A stretch of 64,000 nucleotides of DNA from Affinundibacterium flavidum (GTDB lineage Bacteria; Pseudomonadota; Gammaproteobacteria; Burkholderiales; Burkholderiaceae_D), in contig NZ_JACOGA010000009.1 of the NCBI RefSeq assembly GCF_014284175.1, positions 62,001-126,000 on the forward strand. Direction: 5' to 3'. Within the stretch, counting starts at the first letter, position 1; each line of letters starts with the position of its first letter. Under the pieces are notes generated by a model. That model did no database searches and was not told the origin of the DNA. It saw only the letters and a list, made by a program, of their open reading frames with translations. This document shows, piece by piece, positions 9,520-20,153 of the stretch. A program made the translations under genes and the position numbers.

Positions 9520-11208
9520 TCAATCCCCACGCAACCAAAGCTCATTGAATGCAACAAAGCCTAGTGCGGTAGTGCGTACACCTGCGACATGGGTTGCTAC
9601 ATTAACTTGTTGGTTTTCGTGTGAAAGCGGCAGTATCCATGCTTCCTGTACTAAGCCATGTGCAATATTTGCATAGCTTTGCATACGCGTATCACTACTC
9701 GCGATGGTTTGAATTCTTTGTAATTCCTCATTTAGTTCTTTACGTTTGGATTCCGGTAGCCAGCGTCTGAATATCGTATCTGCGGAAAACCATTCAAAGC
9801 AGCCAAAATCAATATCGTCGTGCAAAATTTCACGACCAATGACAAAATCCGCGTCTGGCATCCAGTCGCGTGCAATGAGTTCTTTGAAGGCGAGCGTCTG
9901 CCATTCAAGTTTCACACCCGCGCTTAGTAATCGCTGAGACACTAATTCTCCGAGCTGCAAAATCTCCGGCGATTGTCCGCTGAACATACGCAGTCGCGTG
10001 CCGCTTTTTATCGGACAATCGACTACTTTGTTCGGCATGCGATGTGACCATTGGGCCAGCAGCGCACTTGCTGGCCTGCGTGCCGGATCATGTGGATCAA
10101 GTAGTTGAAAGGGGGAAAGAAAGTCAGCAAACGCCTGCCTTTGTTCGCAGGTCTTAAAGCGCGTTTTATTTGGATTGCAAATCATAAAGCTGCAGCCGGA
10201 TTCTGCGATTTGCCATTTTTTTCTATCGTCGCCACTTTTCTTGTCGAAACCAAATTGTAAATCCAGTTCAAGTTTGTGTTCGGGTGCATCGATCACCCAG
10301 AGATCGATTTCATCGAGTAAAGGGCGTTCTTTGTAGTAGTCTTTAAAAGTACTTAGTGTCAGTTGGTAGTTATTGTGCCGCGTCACCCGGAATGCGCCGC
10401 TGCCTATTGGCATGTGTTCAAAATTATTCGGACGTTGACGTGGCACAATTGATGAATTTGCCGTCGCCAGACAGTGCGGCCAGAGATAGTCAGGTCGGCT
10501 CAGATGAAAACTGATCCGCTGATTGTTTCCAAGTTCGATTTTATTCAAATGTTGATACAGCGCACGGTAGTTATACGATTGTTGGCGCAGTCGTTGAAAG
10601 CTAGCGCGCACATCTTCTGTTGTGAGTTCACTTCCATCATGAAAACTCAATCCCGGACGCAACCAAAAATGCCAGATCGTAGCATCATCATTGCTTTCCC
10701 AATGATGGGCAATGGCCGGTAGCAGTTTGTTTTGCTCAGGGTCGAAGGTGGTTAGACGAGAAAAAATTTGCCGTACTAAATGTGCTTCCAAGCGCCCTAT
10801 GGCCTTCAGTGGGTCGAGGCTTTCTATACGGCGAAAGGTCGGCATGCGAAACCGACGGCAGGTAGGATCAGGCACGCCTAAATAGTCCGGCAATCGCGTG
10901 GCGAGTTGCGCGCGTTGTTTGCGGTCTAAGCTGGCAAAGGCATGTTCCAGATCGCCTTTGGCTAACAAGCCACTCAAGTGATCTAGCGCCAGCGACTCTG
11001 GTGTGACATGCAATTGCAATTGGGATAGATTGCCGCGCCCCAGCCCTGCCTGCCAAGTGAGCCAGCCTTGATCTTGCATTTTGGCGAGCAGTAATCGCAT
11101 ATTGCGCTCGCTGCAATGCAAGGCTTCGGCTAATGCGGGAAGACCGGGCTGTTGTTCAACGGATTGAATAAACAGATGCAGGCGGCGATATTGATCTCGT
11201 AATTTCAA
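9520..11208 (-). CDS. SgrR-like transcriptional regulator with solute-binding domain
   Basis: 562 residues. The first ~115 residues are a winged helix-turn-helix (LPALAEALHCSERNMRLLLA then GWLTWQAGLGRGN), and residues about 160-480 match the SBP_bac_5 peptide/sugar-binding fold (ESLDPLKAIGRLEAHLVRQI, HDGSELTTEDVRASF, RPDYLWPHCL, PIGSGAF). This order is diagnostic of the SgrR family. In enterobacteria SgrR activates the small RNA SgrS and the sugar efflux gene setA under sugar-phosphate stress; no SgrS-like RNA is seen here. The gene is divergent from an MFS transporter with a 150-bp AT-rich gap, so control of that transporter is the obvious inference. Confidence 0.88.
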   Translation of the reverse strand: MKLRDQYRRLHLFIQSVEQQPGLPALAEALHCSERNMRLLLAKMQDQGWLTWQAGLGRGNLSQLQLHVTPESLALDHLSGLLAKGDLEHAFASLDRKQRAQLATRLPDYLGVPDPTCRRFRMPTFRRIESLDPLKAIGRLEAHLVRQIFSRLTTFDPEQNKLLPAIAHHWESNDDATIWHFWLRPGLSFHDGSELTTEDVRASFQRLRQQSYNYRALYQHLNKIELGNNQRISFHLSRPDYLWPHCLATANSSIVPRQRPNNFEHMPIGSGAFRVTRHNNYQLTLSTFKDYYKERPLLDEIDLWVIDAPEHKLELDLQFGFDKKSGDDRKKWQIAESGCSFMICNPNKTRFKTCEQRQAFADFLSPFQLLDPHDPARRPASALLAQWSHRMPNKVVDCPIKSGTRLRMFSGQSPEILQLGELVSQRLLSAGVKLEWQTLAFKELIARDWMPDADFVIGREILHDDIDFGCFEWFSADTIFRRWLPESKRKELNEELQRIQTIASSDTRMQSYANIAHGLVQEAWILPLSHENQQVNVATHVAGVRTTALGFVAFNELWLRGD

Positions 11209-11358
11209 GGTGAAAGCTCACTCCGACATTCTTTTAAGAAACTTGAATAGTCATTGATAAAAGAGGAAATAATTTTATGAATTATAGCCGTTTTTTATTT
11301 CTTCTTTTTTTAAGATACTGCCCAAATAGTATGTCAACACGCCTTTTTGAGGGAACGT

Positions 11359-12576
11359 ATGAAAGATTTTTCACCCGCTGTAATACGTCTGTTGTTTAGC
11401 TCTTTCATCTGCATCATGGGGCGCGCTGCGGCTTTGCCGTTTATGGCGCTCTATCTGACACAGGCTATGCATTGGAATCAGCAGACCGTGGGTTGGGTCT
11501 TGGGAGCTAGCTTGTTCACTTCGACCTTGCTGGGGCTGTACGGTGGTTTCTTGGCGGATCGTATTGATAAACGTCTGTTGATGATGTTGTCATGTTTTGT
11601 GATATCGATCAGTGCTGTGCTAGTGACTTTTAGTTCTTTCTTATTGTTGGTCTGTGTATTCTTAGTATTGATCGACGCTGCATTGACCGTGCGCTCGGTA
11701 GCGCTTAAGGCATTGTTGGCCGATCTACTTTCGGTAGAAAAGCGTTCTAGTGCTTTTTCATTGAACTATACCTTGATCAATGTCGCATTTTCTATCGGCC
11801 CTTTGCTTGGCGCGGCCGCATTTTCTTATAACCATGCGGCGCCATTCTGGTTATGCGCGCTGTTTGCTTTGATGGCGACGCCTCTGCTAAAAAATGGAAA
11901 TGCACTCGACGCACAAGCGTCAAATCAAGTTGTGGAAAATAAAAGTAAAGCCCTGCCACCGAACTTTGCACAAACCTTGATGGATTTAAAAAGTGATAAG
12001 CGCCTGGTATTTTTTACCATGGGAAGTGTGCTGACGCAGATGGTATTTGGTCGCTTTGTTTCTGGCTATATCTCTTTATATTTGATCGCCACTCAAGGCG
12101 TACAAGCGGCTGCAAATCTGGCGCCTTACTTGTTAATTACCAATGCGATTTGCGTTGTATGTTTTCAGTATCCAGTGGGACGTTTTTTACGACAAAATAA
12201 TCTCTTTGCCTGGGTGAGTCTAGGTGCGATCCTCTATGCCTTAGGTTTGCTGGGATTTATGTTTGCCCAATCGAATTTAGTGTGGGTGATCGCAACCATT
12301 ATTTTCACTATCGGTGAAGTGATCGTGATTCCTTCTGAATATATGTTCATTGATATGATTGCACCGGCGGAAAAGCGAGGCAGCTATTATGGTGTGCAAG
12401 GCCTATCCGTATTTGGCGCAGCCATTAATCCTATCGCCTGTGCTTTTTTATTGAGCCATTTTTCTGGCAAAGTCATGTTTGCTTTCTTAATTACTTGTGC
12501 CTTGCTGGCTATTGTCATGTATAGGATAGGGACGCAATATCAAAAACAGCATGGGCATGCGCCTGTGCCTGCCTGA
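11359..12576 (+). CDS. MFS transporter (DHA1-like efflux), divergent from SgrR-like regulator
   Basis: Start taken at ATG 11359 behind GAGGGA; a TTG at 11347 is also in frame. The ~405-residue protein has about twelve hydrophobic segments and the loop 2-3 signature GGFLADRIDKR of the major facilitator superfamily. Residues FSIGPLLGAA fit motif C-like glycines of drug or sugar efflux members. The divergent SgrR-like gene suggests that it exports a sugar, sugar analogue or other small metabolite, by analogy with SetA, but the substrate cannot be read from the sequence. The gene ends convergently with the large kinase at 12713; the 136-bp gap holds only short imperfect repeats of GCAACGC type and a small CCTTGT/ACAAGG dyad. 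Confidence 0.88.
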   Translation: MKDFSPAVIRLLFSSFICIMGRAAALPFMALYLTQAMHWNQQTVGWVLGASLFTSTLLGLYGGFLADRIDKRLLMMLSCFVISISAVLVTFSSFLLLVCVFLVLIDAALTVRSVALKALLADLLSVEKRSSAFSLNYTLINVAFSIGPLLGAAAFSYNHAAPFWLCALFALMATPLLKNGNALDAQASNQVVENKSKALPPNFAQTLMDLKSDKRLVFFTMGSVLTQMVFGRFVSGYISLYLIATQGVQAAANLAPYLLITNAICVVCFQYPVGRFLRQNNLFAWVSLGAILYALGLLGFMFAQSNLVWVIATIIFTIGEVIVIPSEYMFIDMIAPAEKRGSYYGVQGLSVFGAAINPIACAFLLSHFSGKVMFAFLITCALLAIVMYRIGTQYQKQHGHAPVPA

Positions 12577-12712
12577 GATCGTTGAAATTGTCGCTGTTGA
12601 ATCAGCTGACAACACTGCTGGCAACGCTACTAGCAACGCCACTGGCGACTCCATTGACGAATACAGAAAACCTTGTATTCAGACAAGGCAGATATTTAGA
12701 TGTATCTGGTAT

Positions 12713-15700
12713 TTAGATAACAGCGTAGGGCAAGTGCACAAAGAAGGTCGTTCCTTTTCCCAGTTCTGTCTCAAAGCGGATTTGACCATGATGCTTGGTG
12801 ACGATTTTTTTGACGATATCTAAGCCCAAGCCGCTGCCTTCACCTATACCTTTGGTGGTAAAGAACACGTCAAAAATTTTGTCGCGTATCGCTTCAGGTA
12901 TGCCAGCGCCAGTGTCACTGACGGAGATGATTGCTTCATCATTTATTTTCTGTATGCGTATCGTTAATGTGCCTTTGTAATCCATTGCTTGCAAGGCGTT
13001 GTGGATGAGATTCACCCAGACTTGAACGAGTTCATCCGGCCAGCAAGCGATGGCGGGGATGTCGTCGAATTGGCAGATCAGTTCGCTACCTTTATTGATT
13101 TTACTTTGATAGAGGGTCAGTACAGTTTCCATGCCCTCGCGTAGATCCACGACCGTTTTTTCGTGACTGCTGCCAATTCTTGAAAAGGACTTAAACGCAA
13201 ACACAATTTTTGAAACACGATCGACGGCGACATGGATGTTTTGTGCACTATTAATGATGGCGGCAATTTCGTTGGCAGCGCGCAAGATGCGATCGCATTC
13301 TGCGTGGCGCAGCAGTGGCAGATATTGTTCCACATGCATGTGCGCGCGTAGCTGCACCAAGACTGTCGCATGGCGCCTGCTATTGCCAATACCGAATTGC
13401 TCTAACTGCGCGCTGCAATCACTGATTAGTTTGCGTTCTTCACGTGTATTTAAAAAACTGATATTGAGTTTGACTTCATTGATCAATGCTAAGAATAAGT
13501 CACGATGCGCTTGGTCTAGCAAGTACATCAATTGCGACAAATCGCCCATTGCCGTATTTAAGGCTTGTGAAATACTATCGCCGCTCGATTTAATTGCCCC
13601 GATAGGCGTATTGATTTCATGCGCGACATTCGCGACCAATTGCCCTAGCGAAGCCATTTTTTCTTGCTGTGCTAATTGTTTCTGTGCCTCGATCAAATGC
13701 CGATGTGAATTTGAATTCGCAATAGCAATCGCGACGTAATTGGCGATCGCCCGCAAGAACTCCAACTGGTCTGGCGAGTAGGCATTTTTTCTCGGACTCT
13801 GCGTAGTCATACAACCGACAACTTGTTTCTCTACAAAGAGCGGGATATAGACGATAGATTCGGTGTGCTTCCCAGAACGCACTGGCGCGATCGTGCTGAC
13901 ATAATGGAGTAGCTCTTGAATATTGCTGGTAATCAGCTCGTGTTGATGCGTCACACACCAGACTGCAGGTCGGTCGGTTTCATCCAGAGTGTAGTGAAAT
14001 TGTTCCTGACGCACCCCATCTTCGACCATGTAATCAACTTCGATTTCATGTGAGTGCGGGTCGAAAAATCCTATCCCGAATACATGTGCATCGACCCGTG
14101 CTAAAACTTGTTGATGTATGCGTTCAAAGGCTTGTTCGATATCCAATGTCGCAGTCAAACTTTGGCCAATTTCTCCCAAATTGAGAATATCGGAAGTGCG
14201 CTCTGCGACCATTTTTTGCAGACTGCGTTTTTCCTCTTTAATTCTCGCCATACGCCAGCGATACAGGCTATAAATACTACCGCCTATCGACAGCAGTACG
14301 AGTGCGATAAACCAGCTTGTTTGCCAAAACGCTGGCAATACATGGATATTGATGCTAAGTGCGTCCTCGCTCCAATCCCCATTAGGGTTACTGCCTTTGA
14401 GTTGCAATTGATAGTCGCCCGGCCATAAATTGCCGTAGCTGACATTACGGTGCGTGGCATCCGATTCTATCCAATTGTTTTGATAGCCGAGCAAACGATA
14501 CGCGTAGTGGTTTTTTTCTGGTGCCAGATAATCGAGTACCGCATATTCAATTTCAAAATTACGTTGTTCTGGACGCAAAGTGATGCCTTGCACGGCGTCA
14601 CCTAAAGCTTGTTCCTTACCATCGATTTTCAAGCGGGTGGCCACAACCGAAGGTTGATAATTCCAGACCTCGAACAGTTCTGGTTGAATCAATGCAACTC
14701 CCTTAGTGCCACCGTATAGAAAGCGGCCATCTTTGGTGTGCATATACGAGGCGACCCAGGCTGTGCCCAGATCCATCCCCATCATCTTGGATAACTCACT
14801 GAGCTGATTGAGTTTGGGATCATAGACAAACCATTGGGTCCAGATTCTGCCAAACTGATCTTCTAATAAATTCGCGCCAAAATACAAACCGGGTCGACCG
14901 ACTTTGTCACTAATATGTTCAAACTCCGCACTCTTGCCATCCCAGCTAGAAAGGCGATCCAAACCCTGTGCAGTATCGACCCAGAGTTGCCCATTCTTGT
15001 CTATCAGTAAGCCATTAACTTCATTCGAACTCAGACTGCCTTTATCTTGTGTCGTATGTTGAATTTGCAGAAGTGATTTCTTGTCCGCGTCATATAACCA
15101 CAAGCCAGATTCACTGCCTATCCATAGCCTGCCTTGCGCATCTTCCGCGAAAGATGTGACGTAGCTATTCATAGGAACTGCTTGATCTGATTGGAATCCG
15201 ATAAAGCGTTTCTGGGTGTTATTCCATAGCGCCAGTCCTAAGGTTGTGCCCACCCATAAATCATTTTTTCGACTCACATACAGACTGCGGATTTGGTTGC
15301 TGGGCAAGCCGTCTTTGACGGTATAGGTTTTCCATTGCAGTTTGTTCAGGTTATTTTGGCTATTGCCCGCTAAGCTTTGTAAACCGGACTGGCGAGTGCC
15401 CGCCCAGATGGTGTGATCGGCAGTTTGTGCCAGCGCCAATACCGCGAGCGCAATACTGTTTTCTGGTTGCTGTGGATGATTGCGATAGCCACCGATTAAG
15501 CCAGCTTGACGATCAAAAATATCGATACCATTGCCATCGGTGCCAAACAAGATACGACCATCGTGGGTTTCCAACATACTGCGCACATTAGCACGCGATA
15601 AGCCGTTCGCCTGATTACTGCTATGGCGTATCATTTGTATCGCTTCTTGCTTGCTGCTATAGCGTTGCAAACCGCCGCCCCAGGAACCTATCCATACGAT

Positions 15701-16831
15701 GCCAGAGCGATCTTTGAAAATGGCGCCAATCTGGTCAAACGCTAAGCTGCCAGGCAAGGCAGGATCGTTCTGAATTCTTTGTAAGATATCGCCGGTTTTC
15801 GCATCCAGCACGTAGATGCCGTAGCCATAACGTGATAACCAAATTTCATCTGCTCGTACTTGCGTGATCAGATCCACTACGTTGTCACCTAGTTTATTTA
15901 AGCCGGGAGTTTCTAATTTTACTAATTGAATTTTTTTGCTAGTTGGATCTATCCACGCCGCGCCATTTTTGGCAAAGCCTAACCAGATCTTGCCATCCTC
16001 GGCTTCATACAAGCTGCGAACTTCTTGCCCTGCAAATGGGTCTTGGCGCTGTGCATGTTTACTTACTTCATCGTTTGCTTGATTGGTGATTTGACTAGCG
16101 ATAGATTCAAATTCTTGACTACCCTTGGCACGCTTTTGCAGGCCACTCACCATCCCTATCCAAAGATTGCCCTGACGATCTAACATCAGGCTGCACACCT
16201 TGTCATCTAATAAGCTATTCGGATTATTGGCTTGGTGTCGATATTGGACGAGGGTTTTGAAGTCTGCACTTAGATGATGTAAACCTGATTCGCTGCCGAC
16301 TATCCAAACGCCACCCAGTGGATCACCTTTGATGATTTGTATCGCCCCTATATCGAGTGGCATATTCAAACCAGCACCATGCAAGAGCGGGCTGAATTTT
16401 CCGGTATGTGGGTTAAAAATTGAAATACCACCACTCAAGGTACCTACCCACAATTCGCCATTCGGCGCAGCCCATAAGCTTTTGATATAGTCGCCGGACA
16501 AAGATGATTTGTCGCGATCAAAGTGGGTGAATTTTTCAAAGCGATAGCCATCGTAACTAACCAGACCAGCTTGCGTCCCTATCCACATCAAGCCGCGCTG
16601 GTCTTGGGCGATGGCGGTGACTACATTAATCGGTAAAGAATCTTCATTGCCGACTCGCTCGAAATAACGATGGGCGTAAGGGAAAGGTAGTGGGCTGACT
16701 GAGACTTTGCTCTGTGCATAGCTTGCATTCGACAGATGTGCACTGAGAACAACAAAAATAAACAGACGCCCGCATCTACCGGATTTTATGTTGAGTAAGA
16801 GATCAAATAATAAGGAAAACAACAGTCTCAT
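12713..16831 (-). CDS. Two-component propeller sensor histidine kinase with GAF domain
   Basis: 1372 residues from ATG 16831, with a signal peptide ending near NASYAQ. About fourteen propeller repeats ([25 protein letters not shown]) fill residues 45-735, then a Y_Y_Y domain (about 750-815), one membrane helix (834-857), a GAF domain (about 890-1050), a HisKA region with His1071 in [10 protein letters not shown], and an ATPase with NALQAM, DTGAGIP and GSGLGLDIV. Unlike the kinase at 4492 it has no receiver. The HEINTP phosphorylation site belongs to the NtrB/HK4-like class. The divergent REC-HK-REC protein at 17258 is a plausible acceptor. The sensed ligand is unknown; related propeller kinases often sense glycans, but that is inference. 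Confidence 0.92.
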   Translation of the reverse strand: MRLLFSLLFDLLLNIKSGRCGRLFIFVVLSAHLSNASYAQSKVSVSPLPFPYAHRYFERVGNEDSLPINVVTAIAQDQRGLMWIGTQAGLVSYDGYRFEKFTHFDRDKSSLSGDYIKSLWAAPNGELWVGTLSGGISIFNPHTGKFSPLLHGAGLNMPLDIGAIQIIKGDPLGGVWIVGSESGLHHLSADFKTLVQYRHQANNPNSLLDDKVCSLMLDRQGNLWIGMVSGLQKRAKGSQEFESIASQITNQANDEVSKHAQRQDPFAGQEVRSLYEAEDGKIWLGFAKNGAAWIDPTSKKIQLVKLETPGLNKLGDNVVDLITQVRADEIWLSRYGYGIYVLDAKTGDILQRIQNDPALPGSLAFDQIGAIFKDRSGIVWIGSWGGGLQRYSSKQEAIQMIRHSSNQANGLSRANVRSMLETHDGRILFGTDGNGIDIFDRQAGLIGGYRNHPQQPENSIALAVLALAQTADHTIWAGTRQSGLQSLAGNSQNNLNKLQWKTYTVKDGLPSNQIRSLYVSRKNDLWVGTTLGLALWNNTQKRFIGFQSDQAVPMNSYVTSFAEDAQGRLWIGSESGLWLYDADKKSLLQIQHTTQDKGSLSSNEVNGLLIDKNGQLWVDTAQGLDRLSSWDGKSAEFEHISDKVGRPGLYFGANLLEDQFGRIWTQWFVYDPKLNQLSELSKMMGMDLGTAWVASYMHTKDGRFLYGGTKGVALIQPELFEVWNYQPSVVATRLKIDGKEQALGDAVQGITLRPEQRNFEIEYAVLDYLAPEKNHYAYRLLGYQNNWIESDATHRNVSYGNLWPGDYQLQLKGSNPNGDWSEDALSINIHVLPAFWQTSWFIALVLLSIGGSIYSLYRWRMARIKEEKRSLQKMVAERTSDILNLGEIGQSLTATLDIEQAFERIHQQVLARVDAHVFGIGFFDPHSHEIEVDYMVEDGVRQEQFHYTLDETDRPAVWCVTHQHELITSNIQELLHYVSTIAPVRSGKHTESIVYIPLFVEKQVVGCMTTQSPRKNAYSPDQLEFLRAIANYVAIAIANSNSHRHLIEAQKQLAQQEKMASLGQLVANVAHEINTPIGAIKSSGDSISQALNTAMGDLSQLMYLLDQAHRDLFLALINEVKLNISFLNTREERKLISDCSAQLEQFGIGNSRRHATVLVQLRAHMHVEQYLPLLRHAECDRILRAANEIAAIINSAQNIHVAVDRVSKIVFAFKSFSRIGSSHEKTVVDLREGMETVLTLYQSKINKGSELICQFDDIPAIACWPDELVQVWVNLIHNALQAMDYKGTLTIRIQKINDEAIISVSDTGAGIPEAIRDKIFDVFFTTKGIGEGSGLGLDIVKKIVTKHHGQIRFETELGKGTTFFVHLPYAVI

Positions 16832-17257
16832 CGTGTGTGAATTCGCAGGTCGGTGCAGCTGATTCGCTAAGGCAAATAAAGGATGGCAGTGCTTATCGTC
16901 GCGGAATGCAAGCAGCGCGTTGGTAAGCTAGTGTAGTGTGCGATTCTGATTGCAGTCTAGCCGCAGTGTAGCATTCTGTGTGGCGCTTAAGGATTGAATG
17001 TGGACATTTTGCAATGCCGATGGTGTTTGATCTTGGTTTGATTTTGGTCTGATTTTTGTTGGCTAGATCTTGTAAGAGAACAAAGCTGAAAATACCAGCT
17101 GCATTTTTGATAAGGCCTTCATGCTTCAAATCTTTCTTGCGATACTCTGCAAATTAGGGAATACTTTTATTAAGTTTTTTCAAACTTCCTCAATAGCAGT
17201 TCGTTTTCCTTCCATGTTGCCCGTTTTTTGATAGTTTTTTAAGCACGGATCTGATCT
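16832..17257. other. Divergent intergenic region, no clear element
   Basis: 426 bp between the propeller kinase and the REC-HK-REC gene. It is AT-rich towards the right side and must contain both promoters, but I see no strong dyad, repeat or RNA. A 78-codon minus-strand frame at 16893-17129 has no family features and is not called. Confidence 0.5.
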
Positions 17258-18961
17258 ATGCAGGACAGTGGAATTATTTTATGTGTAGACGATGACACCA
17301 CGGTATTGGTGGCATTGCGTACTCTATTAACGCATGTATTTGGTGCCAGTCACTTGGTGGAAATCGCCGAGAGCGGCGCCGAAGCTTTGGAAATTCTGGA
17401 AGACCTGGAGCATCAAGGCCAACATCTGAGTGTCGTTATTTCAGATTTCATCATGCCAGGCATGCGCGGTGATGAATTGCTGATTGAATTACATCAACGC
17501 AGCCCAAAATCGATCACCATCATGCTGACTGGGCAGAGTGATTTTGAAGGCGTCAAAAAAGCGATCAATCAAGCTAATCTCTATCGTTTTCTAGAAAAAC
17601 CATTCCATCACGACGACATTATCCTGACGGTGAAATCAGCGTTTCAGGCGTATGAGCATGAGCAAACTTTATCTGAACAAAATACCCAATTGCGTGGCTT
17701 GAATACAGAACTCGAAGTTATGCTGAAAAAAGTACAAGAATCCGAGCGCTTGTTAGAGCATAGAGTGGTTGAGCGTACGCGCGAATTAGATGAAAAAAAT
17801 CAGGCACTACAACAAGCATTACGTACTCTCGAAGATGTTGAAAGAATTGCGCGTCATGATTTAAAAACGCCTTTGGTGAGTATCTCGGCTGCTCCCGGCT
17901 TATTGCGTGCGGGCAGAACCTTGAGTGCGCATGAAGAAGAAATATTAGGGATGATAGAAAGCGCAGCGAATCGTGCGCTCAGTATGGTGAATTTATCCTT
18001 AGATTTATTTCGTATGGAAAGTGGCAGTTATGTGTTCCGGCCAAGTTCCGTCGATTTGAAAGCGATCGCATCAAGTATCGTATTTGGCTTAAGTGCACAG
18101 GCGATGTCGAAATTCGTTCGTTTGGAAATTATCTGTGGCCAGCCACATATGTATGTCGAAGCGGATGATTCTTTGTGTTATTCCATCATCGGTAATTTAA
18201 CCAAGAACGCGATAGAAGCAGCACCAGAAGACAGCACGGTCAGCCTGACGCTGACGGATAGTAACGATGTGCAATTAGCCATCCATAACCGAGGCTGTGT
18301 ACCACTCGCCTTGCGTGATAATTTCTTTGCCAAATATGCGACGGCGGGAAAATCAGATGGTACTGGTTTGGGTACTTATTCATCGCATCTATTAGCCACG
18401 GTGCAAGGAGGTAGCCTACAAATGCAAACCTCGGAAGAGGCGGGGACGACACTTAGTCTGCGCCTGAAACGTGCTGATGCACCAATTAGCATTGCTGAAA
18501 GAAGCGGGCTAGGGAGTGAGCGCGAAGGTAGCAATGTTGCGCAGATGGTGAGTCAATATATTTCCAGAAAATTGCGGGTGTTATTGGTTGATGACGACGA
18601 CTTTAATCAAATGGTGATGAGTGACTATGTTCCCGAAACTTGCTTTGATCTCGATACGGCGATCAATGGCAGAATGGCTCATGACAAAGTGACGCAACAA
18701 AGGCCAGACATCATTATCATGGATTTAGAAATGCCCATTATGGGCGGCCTTGAAGCTTTGCAACAAATACGTCATTGGCAAACGGCGCAACAACAAGACG
18801 CCAGTTATATCATCGCTTATTCAGGCAATGATGATGAAGCCAGCCGCAATACGTATTTAGCTCAAGGTTTTGATGCCTGCTTAAATAAACCTTGTGGGCG
18901 GGAAGACGTGTTGGCGATGTTGCAGCAAGCAGCAAATAGTTTGGCTGGGCGAGTGTCTTAG
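17258..18961 (+). CDS. Hybrid response regulator / histidine kinase (REC - coiled coil - HK - REC)
   Basis: 567 residues, no membrane segment, so cytoplasmic. The N-terminal receiver has Asp11-13 acidic residues, acceptor Asp63 (ISDFIMPG) and Lys in LEKPF. A coiled coil (about 130-190, SEQNTQLRGLNTELEVMLKK) leads to HisKA with His200 in RHDLKTPL and an ATPase in which the N box is NLTKNAIEAA and the G1 region is unusual (IHNRGCVPL instead of DNGxGI). A second receiver at about 440-560 has acceptor Asp489 (IIMDLEMPIMGG) and Lys in LNKPCG. This is a phosphorelay hub; the divergent large kinase is its likely input. The G1 deviation may lower ATP binding and make it act mainly as a relay or phosphatase. 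Confidence 0.9.
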   Translation: MQDSGIILCVDDDTTVLVALRTLLTHVFGASHLVEIAESGAEALEILEDLEHQGQHLSVVISDFIMPGMRGDELLIELHQRSPKSITIMLTGQSDFEGVKKAINQANLYRFLEKPFHHDDIILTVKSAFQAYEHEQTLSEQNTQLRGLNTELEVMLKKVQESERLLEHRVVERTRELDEKNQALQQALRTLEDVERIARHDLKTPLVSISAAPGLLRAGRTLSAHEEEILGMIESAANRALSMVNLSLDLFRMESGSYVFRPSSVDLKAIASSIVFGLSAQAMSKFVRLEIICGQPHMYVEADDSLCYSIIGNLTKNAIEAAPEDSTVSLTLTDSNDVQLAIHNRGCVPLALRDNFFAKYATAGKSDGTGLGTYSSHLLATVQGGSLQMQTSEEAGTTLSLRLKRADAPISIAERSGLGSEREGSNVAQMVSQYISRKLRVLLVDDDDFNQMVMSDYVPETCFDLDTAINGRMAHDKVTQQRPDIIIMDLEMPIMGGLEALQQIRHWQTAQQQDASYIIAYSGNDDEASRNTYLAQGFDACLNKPCGREDVLAMLQQAANSLAGRVS

Positions 18962-19009
18962 ATCATTGCCTCGCGCAGCTTGTTCATCTTTAGCATGCTC
19001 ATCTCGTGA

Positions 19010-20098
19010 CTAAAGCTTTTTCCGAAATCCTCCGCGCAATTTTCCGACAATGCCGGTCGGGAAAAAATAGACGGATAAGATAAATAAAACTCCCAACCAC
19101 AACATCCAGCGATCAGGATGAAAAATTTGCGCGAGTATGGGGAAATCGACTAAGGCTTCTGAGCCTTGCGCCATCACATTCTTTAAATAATTTTGTGCGA
19201 TGATGAAAAGTGCTGCGCCGATGACAGCACCATATAAGGTGCCCATGCCACCGATTACGACGATTAACAAAATATCTGTCATGACTTCAAAACTGAGCAT
19301 GGTCTTTGGTCCGACGTAGCGCAACCACAATGCCATTAAAGCACCGGCTAGTGCAGCTACCAGTGCCGCCAGGCAGTTCGCTAATACGCGGTAAATCACA
19401 GTGCGATAACCAAGTGCTTCGGCGCGAAATTCATTTTCGCGTATAGCTTGTAAGACGCGTCCAAATGGAGAATTGACGACGCGCAGCAAAAACAAAAAGA
19501 TCGCCACACAAGACAAGAACACGATGTAATAGGTAATCACCTTGCCATCAATGATGCGACCAAAGATCTCGTTCTCAAATAATTGAAACCCCGGCGTTAA
19601 GACTTCTGGCACGCGAAATGTTTTGCCATCTTCACCACCAGTAAAATCGGATAATTGTGAAGCAAGTACCGCAAAAGATGAAGCAACGGCGAGTGTGATC
19701 ATAGAATAAAAAATTGCCCGCACCCGCAGTGCGAATAAACCTATCACCAGCGCTAAGGCTACAGTTAAAGCTAGTGCGATCAAGATACCATTCAACATAC
19801 TAGTCCAACTGACCGTATCGCCAGATAAAGCTAAACCAACACCGTAAGCACCTATGCCAAAAAACATGGTATGTGCAAAGGACACGATGCCGGTGTAACC
19901 GAGCAATAAATCATAAGAGGCCACCAGAATCACATAGATACAAATGGTCGCTGCCGTATTTAAAGGGCGCGCACCACTAGTGATAAAAGGCGCACTCGCC
20001 AGCGCCAGCAAGATGATGAGTAAGAGTGCAGACAGCAAGCGACTGCGCGGTAAATCATCGGAGAATAAACATTTGAAGAAACGGCTGAGCAGATTCAT
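19010..20098 (-). CDS. livM: Branched-chain amino acid type ABC transporter permease LivM
   Basis: Polytopic inner-membrane permease with the LivM/LivH family signature (YDLLLGYTGIVSFAHTMFFG, then NEFRAEALGYR and VIGGMGTLYGAVIGA). I place the start at ATG 20098 (MNLLSRFFK), just ahead of the first membrane helix. A GTG at 20164, overlapping the end of livH, would add 22 polar residues; no strong ribosome site favours either. It is the last gene of the liv operon and pairs with LivH to form the translocation channel. Downstream is the convergent hybrid regulator, with 48 bp between the stops. Confidence 0.9.
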   Translation of the reverse strand: MNLLSRFFKCLFSDDLPRSRLLSALLLIILLALASAPFITSGARPLNTAATICIYVILVASYDLLLGYTGIVSFAHTMFFGIGAYGVGLALSGDTVSWTSMLNGILIALALTVALALVIGLFALRVRAIFYSMITLAVASSFAVLASQLSDFTGGEDGKTFRVPEVLTPGFQLFENEIFGRIIDGKVITYYIVFLSCVAIFLFLLRVVNSPFGRVLQAIRENEFRAEALGYRTVIYRVLANCLAALVAALAGALMALWLRYVGPKTMLSFEVMTDILLIVVIGGMGTLYGAVIGAALFIIAQNYLKNVMAQGSEALVDFPILAQIFHPDRWMLWLGVLFILSVYFFPTGIVGKLRGGFRKKL

Positions 20099-20153
20099 AA
20101 GATACTTTGCAATCAAATAGTTTGTAACGATATGTGCCGATACGGTTTTAAGT

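Noticed and set aside
12577..12712. Terminator in the MFS/kinase convergent gap
   Set aside because: Only a 6-bp CCTTGT/ACAAGG stem without a T-run is present, too weak to call.
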